Shown here piece by piece: positions 7,795 through 11,811 of a DNA stretch of 11,811 nucleotides. Location: contig CAYUBT010000079.1 of the NCBI GenBank assembly GCA_964443055.1, positions 1-11,811 of the forward strand. Direction: 5' to 3'. This stretch comes from JADYZU01 sp964443055 (lineage in GTDB: Bacteria > Pseudomonadota > Alphaproteobacteria > Rhodobacterales > Rhodobacteraceae). How positions within the stretch are numbered: position 1 is the stretch's first letter; the number at the start of each line of letters is the position of its first letter. A program made the translations under genes and the position numbers. The notes beneath the pieces were generated by a model, which had not been told where the DNA came from, made no database searches, and saw only the letters and a program-made list of their open reading frames with translations.

Positions 7795-9310
7795 ACATTC
7801 CCAATGGTCCGGACGGGTGGCAATTAGCTTTGTCGCCTTGATCATGGCCGCCCCCCTCGCAGCGCTGATCGCGCGCGCGGCGGGGGTAGGCGGACTGACG
7901 CCGGGCGATCTCGCGGCGCTGCGGTTCACGCTCTGGCAAGCGGTGCTGTCGGCGGCGATTTCCGTCACCCTCGCCGTTCCGGTCGCACGCGCACTGGCGA
8001 GACGACGCTTTGTCGGGCGCGGGTTCATCATCGCACTCCTCGGCGCGCCCTTCATTCTGCCGGTACTGGCGGCGGTCGTGGGCATTCTGGCGATCTTCGG
8101 TCGCGCGGGATTGCTCAACCAGCTTCTTCTGCTCGCGGGATTACCGCGCGTGTCGATCTACGGATTGTCCGGCGTGGTTCTTGCGCATGTGTTCCTGAAC
8201 CTGCCGCTGGCCGTGCGCATGATCCTGACCGGCTGGCAGGCGATCCCCGAAGACCGGTTCCGCCTCACTGCAAGTCTGGGTGCTCCAGTGGGCCGCACGC
8301 TCGAATGGCCGATGCTGCGGGCCGTGGCACCGGGTGCCTTTCTCGTGATCCTGCTCGTCTGTCTGACCTCCTTCACCGTCGCGCTGACATTGGGCGGGGG
8401 GCCGAAAGCGACAACGCTTGAACTCGCGATCTACCAGTCGCTCCGCTTCGATTTCGCGCCTGAACGGGCAGCGATGCTGGCGCTGACCCAGCTTGCCATC
8501 GGCGGGGGCCTGGTCTGGCTCGCCTCGCTCGTGACGCTGCCGCAGACGCTCGGCCCCGATCCGGGCAGGATCGTGCCCCGCTGGGACGGGCGCGGACGGG
8601 GCGCGATCATCACGGATATCCTGTCTCTGGGCGGGACGGTCCTGTTCCTTGCACTGCCATTGGGAGCGGTCGTCCTGCAGGGCCTGCCCGGTCTGGCCGG
8701 CCTGCCCCCCGCCACAGGCCCCGCTTTGCTGCGCACACTTGCGGTGGCTCTTGCCGCGACGTTGCTCTCGATCACGCTGGCCCTCGCCCTCACCGCCCAC
8801 CGGAGCCGGGCGGCCGATCTGGTCGGGACGCTGCCACTGGCGCTTTCAAGCCTCGTGCTTGGTGCGGGGCTCATGATCCTGATCCTGTTCGTCACCACAC
8901 CCGTGCGGCTGGCGCTGCCGGTCACCGCATTGCTCAATGCGCTGGCGGCACTGCCCTTCGCCCTGCGGATCATCGCGCCGGAGGTGGCGCGGATCGCCCG
9001 CGACTATGGCCGCCTCACCGACATGCTGGGGATGCGCGGCCTCGCCCGATTGCGGCTGGTGCTGGTACCGCTGGCCCGTCGGCCGCTCGGCCTCGCCGCC
9101 GGTCTCTCGGCCGCGCTGTCAGTCGGTGATCTCGGTGTGATCGCACTTTTTGGCGATACCGACGTGCAGACCTTGCCCCTTCTCATGCTCTCGCTCATGG
9201 GGGCCTATCGCATGGAGACTGCGGCGGCAGTCGCGCTGGTCCTGTCCGCCACCGCTTTCGGCCTGTTCCTTCTCTTCGATCTCTGGGGTCGCCATGAGCC
9301 TCGTACTTGA
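7754..9310 (+). CDS. thiP: Thiamine ABC transporter, fused permease
   Basis: Inner-membrane permease of the thiamine importer, with two permease domains fused in one chain as is normal for ThiP. Length is up to 518 residues. Hydrophobic segments fill both halves. Domain 1 (about 20-265) has its cytoplasmic coupling loop at about 163-190 (AIPEDRFRLTASLGAP). Domain 2 (about 285-510) has its loop at about 409-440 (EVARIARDYGRLTDMLGMRG). These EAA-type loops contact ThiQ. The two halves are joined by a short polar linker (about 265-285). The start is uncertain. The ATG at 7754 overlaps thiB by 41 bp and has GAGGAGG 15 bases upstream, rather far. TTG at 7784 (11 bp overlap) or GTG at 7817 (no overlap) are alternatives that would keep the first membrane segment. 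The gene overlaps thiQ by 17 bp, indicating a tightly coupled operon. Confidence 0.92.
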   Translation: MRRWKAGRRDLRAEHSQWSGRVAISFVALIMAAPLAALIARAAGVGGLTPGDLAALRFTLWQAVLSAAISVTLAVPVARALARRRFVGRGFIIALLGAPFILPVLAAVVGILAIFGRAGLLNQLLLLAGLPRVSIYGLSGVVLAHVFLNLPLAVRMILTGWQAIPEDRFRLTASLGAPVGRTLEWPMLRAVAPGAFLVILLVCLTSFTVALTLGGGPKATTLELAIYQSLRFDFAPERAAMLALTQLAIGGGLVWLASLVTLPQTLGPDPGRIVPRWDGRGRGAIITDILSLGGTVLFLALPLGAVVLQGLPGLAGLPPATGPALLRTLAVALAATLLSITLALALTAHRSRAADLVGTLPLALSSLVLGAGLMILILFVTTPVRLALPVTALLNALAALPFALRIIAPEVARIARDYGRLTDMLGMRGLARLRLVLVPLARRPLGLAAGLSAALSVGDLGVIALFGDTDVQTLPLLMLSLMGAYRMETAAAVALVLSATAFGLFLLFDLWGRHEPRT

Positions 9311-9989
9311 CAACTATGCGCTGACTTGGGGGGATTTCACCCTCGATGCAACGCTTGCACTCGATGAAGGTGCACTTGTCGCCGTGATCGGTCCGAGCGG
9401 AGCGGGCAAGTCCACGCTCCTGTCGGCCATCGCCGGTTTTGCACCGCCGGGTCGGGGCCGCATCCTCTGGCAGGGCCGTCCGATCCATGACCTGCCACCC
9501 TGGGGACGGCCGGTGGCGGTGCTGTTTCAGGATTCCAACCTGTTTCCGCATTTGACGGTCGAGCGCAACCTTGCGCTCGCGCTCGACCCGCGCGGTCGGA
9601 TGACAGCGGCGCAGAAAGAGCGGATCGAAGAGGCGCTCGGCGTGGTCGGCCTCGCAGGATTCGGCCGGCGGATGCCCGGCCAGCTTTCGGGGGGCCAGCT
9701 GTCCCGTGCCGCCCTCGCCCGCGTGCTCCTGCAGGATCGCGCCCTGGTCCTGCTGGACGAGCCCTTTGCCGCGCTCGGCCCCGGCCAGAAGGACGAGATG
9801 CTGCGCCTCGCCGCCAGCCGTCTGCGCGAGGCAGGGCGCACCGTCCTGCTCGTCACCCATGACCCGGACGAGGCCCGCACCGTGGCCGACGGGATCGTTA
9901 CCGTGATCGACGGACGGGCGAGCGGCCCGCATCCGGTGGCGATTCTCGATGAGCCGGACGGGCCGCTTTCCGACTATCTCGGCCGCTGA
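9294..9989 (+). CDS. thiQ: Thiamine ABC transporter, ATP-binding subunit
   Basis: Cytoplasmic ATPase that drives ThiBP thiamine import. It has 231 residues, normal for ThiQ. Walker A GPSGAGKST lies at 33-41, the Q-loop glutamine at 79 (VLFQDSNLFPHLTV), the signature LSGGQ at 131-135, Walker B LVLLDE at 151-156 with the catalytic Glu156, and the H-loop histidine at 189 (VTHDPDEA). Two departures from the common ABC pattern are visible: the signature is followed by LSRAALAR instead of RQRVALAR, and the D-loop reads AALG (159-162) where most ABC ATPases have SALD. The other catalytic residues are intact, so an active protein is expected. The ATG at 9294 lies inside the end of thiP (17 bp overlap) and has a purine-rich TGGGG upstream. 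It is the last gene of the operon, and a terminator follows within 10 bp. Confidence 0.95.
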   Translation: MSLVLDNYALTWGDFTLDATLALDEGALVAVIGPSGAGKSTLLSAIAGFAPPGRGRILWQGRPIHDLPPWGRPVAVLFQDSNLFPHLTVERNLALALDPRGRMTAAQKERIEEALGVVGLAGFGRRMPGQLSGGQLSRAALARVLLQDRALVLLDEPFAALGPGQKDEMLRLAASRLREAGRTVLLVTHDPDEARTVADGIVTVIDGRASGPHPVAILDEPDGPLSDYLGR

Positions 9990-9996
9990 AGGCAAA

Positions 9997-10028
9997 GGGC
10001 GCGGACCCTGCGGCCCGCGCCCGGTTTT
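9997..10028. terminator. Terminator between convergent thiQ and cytochrome c1 genes
   Basis: A perfect 8 bp stem GGGCGCGG (9997-10004) / CCGCGCCC (10015-10022) with a 10-base loop is followed on the plus strand by GG and TTTT (10025-10028). On the minus strand only TTT follows the stem. It therefore fits thiQ best and may also serve cytochrome c1. It begins 7 bases after the thiQ stop and ends 16 bases from the c1 stop. Confidence 0.75.
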
Positions 10029-10043
10029 CATCAACTGTGACGA

Positions 10044-10895
10044 TCACTCGCTTTCGCGGTTCTTGTACGGAGCCCAGAGCCGCTTGTTCGTCAGGTAGAA
10101 CAGCACCGACAGGACCAGCAGGAAGATCACGCCGACAAGGCCCGCATGCTTGCGCGCGTTCAGATGAGGCTCGGCGGCCCACATCAGGAAGGCCGCAACA
10201 TCCTGTGCCTCGGACTGGAGATCGTTCACATGGCCATCGTCATAGTCGACATCGTCACCCCAGAGCGGCTGGGCCATCGACAGCCAGCTCCCCGGCACGG
10301 TATGGTTGCCGTTTTCGTCGAGGCAGCTTTCGGGATAGGCACCGCCCGGGAAGGAGCGGTTGTAGTACAGCCCGGGGATCCCGTCAGGGGCGCATTCGGG
10401 TTCATCCTCATAGCCGGTCAGCAGCGAGGCGATATACTCCGGCCCACCCATGCCCCGGAACAGCTGCGACAGCCCGGTGCCATAGGGCCCGCTGAACCCG
10501 GCGCGGGCCTTGGCCATCAGGCTGAGGTCCGGTGCGGTATCCAGTCCCGAGGCGGGAAAATGGTCGGCCGGTGTCGCCGGGATGAAATCACCGTCAGGCG
10601 TCTCGACGTCGAACTGCGCGGCAAAGGCACGCATCTGCTCTTCGGGGAGCATCGGCCCGCCCTCATCAGACAGGGTGCGATAGGCGACAAAGCTCAGCCC
10701 GTGGCAGGCCGAACAGACCTCGGTGAAGACCTTCAGCCCGCGCTGGAGCTGGAGCGTGTCGTAGCTGCCGAACGGCCCCTCGAAGGAGAAGGCATAGTCC
10801 GTGATCTCGGCCTCACCCGCCGCCATCGCGCCTCCGGCGGAAAGGGCGAAGGCCGTCAGGGTGGAAAGCGCGAATTTCCTGAACATGTGGGTCAT
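10044..10895 (-). CDS. petC: Cytochrome c1 of the bc1 complex (ubiquinol:cytochrome c reductase)
   Basis: Heme c subunit of respiratory complex III. It takes electrons from the Rieske protein and passes them to cytochrome c. It has 283 residues. A signal peptide (1-25, ending AGGAMA) exports it. Heme attachment is CSACH (61-65). The sixth ligand is most likely Met207 in GSWLSMAQPL. APDLSLMAKARAGF (121-134) is a c1 hallmark. C168 and C191 correspond to the extra disulfide of Rhodobacter-type c1, a structural feature that supports the taxonomic assignment. A single C-terminal membrane anchor (about 251-275, VIFLLVLSVLFYLTNK) precedes the basic NKRLWAPYK tail. The ATG at 10895 is chosen because AGGA stands about eight bases upstream. 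ATG at 10886 and GTG at 10910 are alternatives. It begins 11 bp after the cytochrome b stop, so the two are one operon (also named fbcBC). Confidence 0.95.
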   Translation of the reverse strand: MTHMFRKFALSTLTAFALSAGGAMAAGEAEITDYAFSFEGPFGSYDTLQLQRGLKVFTEVCSACHGLSFVAYRTLSDEGGPMLPEEQMRAFAAQFDVETPDGDFIPATPADHFPASGLDTAPDLSLMAKARAGFSGPYGTGLSQLFRGMGGPEYIASLLTGYEDEPECAPDGIPGLYYNRSFPGGAYPESCLDENGNHTVPGSWLSMAQPLWGDDVDYDDGHVNDLQSEAQDVAAFLMWAAEPHLNARKHAGLVGVIFLLVLSVLFYLTNKRLWAPYKNRESE

Positions 10896-10906
10896 TCTCT
10901 TTCCTG

Positions 10907-11811
10907 TCACTTGGCCGACGGACCGTGTTGGGCGTTGAAGTCTTCCTCGATCGTGGCCGGAGGAGTCTCTGGCTTCTCGATCACGCCCAGCAGCGGCAGG
11001 ATGATGAGGAAGTATGCGAACCAGTAGGTTGCGGCGATCAGCGAGATCCAGTCATAGGGGAAGGTCGTCCCCTGCGCGCCGACCCACATCAGCACGATGA
11101 AGTCGATACACAGCAGCGCGAACCACCAGCGGAACATCGGCCGGTAGCGGCCCGAACGCACCGATGACGTGTCGAGCCAGGGGGCGAGCGCCATGACGAT
11201 GATCGCCCCGAACATCGCCAGCACGCCGAAGAACTTGGCGTCGACGATTCCGAAGGTGATCCACTGCACGAACTGCACCGCCCAGACATCGGCCGTGAAG
11301 GCGCGCAGGATGGCGTAGAAGGGCAGGAAATACCATTCCGGCACGATATGCGATGGCGTCGCCAGCGGGTTGGCCTGGATGTAGTTGTCGGGGTGACCCA
11401 GATAGTTGGGCATGAAGCCGACGATGGCCATGAAGATGACCAGGATCACGACCAGCGCGAACAGGTCCTTGATCACGAAATAGGGCCAGAACGGCAGCGT
11501 GTCCTTCTCGGCCTCTTCCTTCGAAGTGCGGCGCACCTCGACCCCGGTCGGGTTGTTGTTGCCGGTCGAGTGGAAGGCCCAGAAGTGCACGATCACCAGT
11601 GCCGCGATGATGAGCGGCAGCAGATAATGCAGCGAGAAGAAGCGGTTGAGCGTGGCGTTGTCCACCGCCGGGCCACCCAGCAGCCAGGTCTGGATGGTCG
11701 GGCCGATGCCGGGATTGGCGCCGAAGAGGCCCGTGATCACGGTCGCGCCCCAGTACGACATCTGGCCCCAGGGCAGCACGTAGCCCATGAAGGCCGTGGC
11801 CATCATCAGGA
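10907..11811 (-). CDS. petB: Cytochrome b of the bc1 complex, C-terminal part; N-terminus beyond the right edge
   Basis: Membrane subunit that holds hemes bL and bH and both quinone sites of complex III. About 301 residues are visible, entering the window within helix C (MMATAFMGYVLPWGQMS). Helix D carries two heme-ligand histidines 14 residues apart (fragment residues 60 and 74, SLHYLL and VHFWAFH); the partner histidines of helix B lie outside. The ef-loop of the Qo site has the catalytic PEWY (fragment 156-159) in PSHIVPEWYFLPFYAILRAF. Later membrane helices and the C-terminal PPATIEEDFNA tail match Rhodobacterales cytochrome b. The stop is at 10907, 11 bp before the c1 start. In related genomes the Rieske gene lies upstream in the same operon; that is expected here beyond position 11811 but not seen. 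Also called fbcB. Confidence 0.96.
   Translation of the reverse strand, partial: LMMATAFMGYVLPWGQMSYWGATVITGLFGANPGIGPTIQTWLLGGPAVDNATLNRFFSLHYLLPLIIAALVIVHFWAFHSTGNNNPTGVEVRRTSKEEAEKDTLPFWPYFVIKDLFALVVILVIFMAIVGFMPNYLGHPDNYIQANPLATPSHIVPEWYFLPFYAILRAFTADVWAVQFVQWITFGIVDAKFFGVLAMFGAIIVMALAPWLDTSSVRSGRYRPMFRWWFALLCIDFIVLMWVGAQGTTFPYDWISLIAATYWFAYFLIILPLLGVIEKPETPPATIEEDFNAQHGPSAK

Noticed and set aside
10146..11027. Plus-strand frame opposite cytochrome c1 and b
   Set aside because: Antisense shadow of two secure genes with heme-binding motifs on the minus strand.

Overview
The window looks like a piece of chromosome from an alphaproteobacterium of the Rhodobacterales (Paracoccus/Rhodobacter/Roseobacter-type). 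The evidence is the high GC content, the cytochrome b and c1 sequences (including the Rhodobacter-type extra disulfide loop in c1), the alphaproteobacterial HU with its LPGVGKI and KALKDSVNG motifs, and the overall gene style. All genes are intact except two cut by the window edges: uvrB at the left and cytochrome b at the right. I see no phage, insertion sequence, CRISPR, tRNA or rRNA.

Layout. (1) 1-1300, minus: N-terminal part of uvrB. (2) 1414-4685, plus: a two-gene operon, adenine deaminase then AMP nucleosidase, joined by an ATGA overlap. (3) 4815-5102, plus: an HU-type nucleoid protein with its own strong Shine-Dalgarno (SD) and a good intrinsic terminator. (4) 5276-6388, minus: aroC, flanked by two copies in opposite orientation of an 83-84 bp palindromic repeat (ends CCGTCATTGCG). 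(5) 6650-9989, plus: promoter, TPP riboswitch and thiBPQ, the thiamine ABC importer. (6) 9997-10028: a GC-rich terminator shared by convergent genes. (7) 10044-11811, minus: cytochrome c1 and the C-terminal part of cytochrome b of the bc1 complex; the Rieske gene would be expected upstream of cytochrome b, outside the window.

How the genes work together. AMP nucleosidase splits AMP to adenine and ribose 5-phosphate, and adenine deaminase converts that adenine to hypoxanthine, so the coupled pair makes an AMP-to-hypoxanthine route. The thi genes form one importer under TPP feedback control. The promoter places transcription start almost exactly at the first base of the riboswitch P1 helix, and the leader supports a simple model of translational switching. 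The remaining genes are housekeeping.

I did not find a convincing undescribed system. The items most worth a second look are the riboswitch switching model, the repeat pair around aroC, the coupled ade-amn pair, and the glycine in the D-loop of ThiQ.
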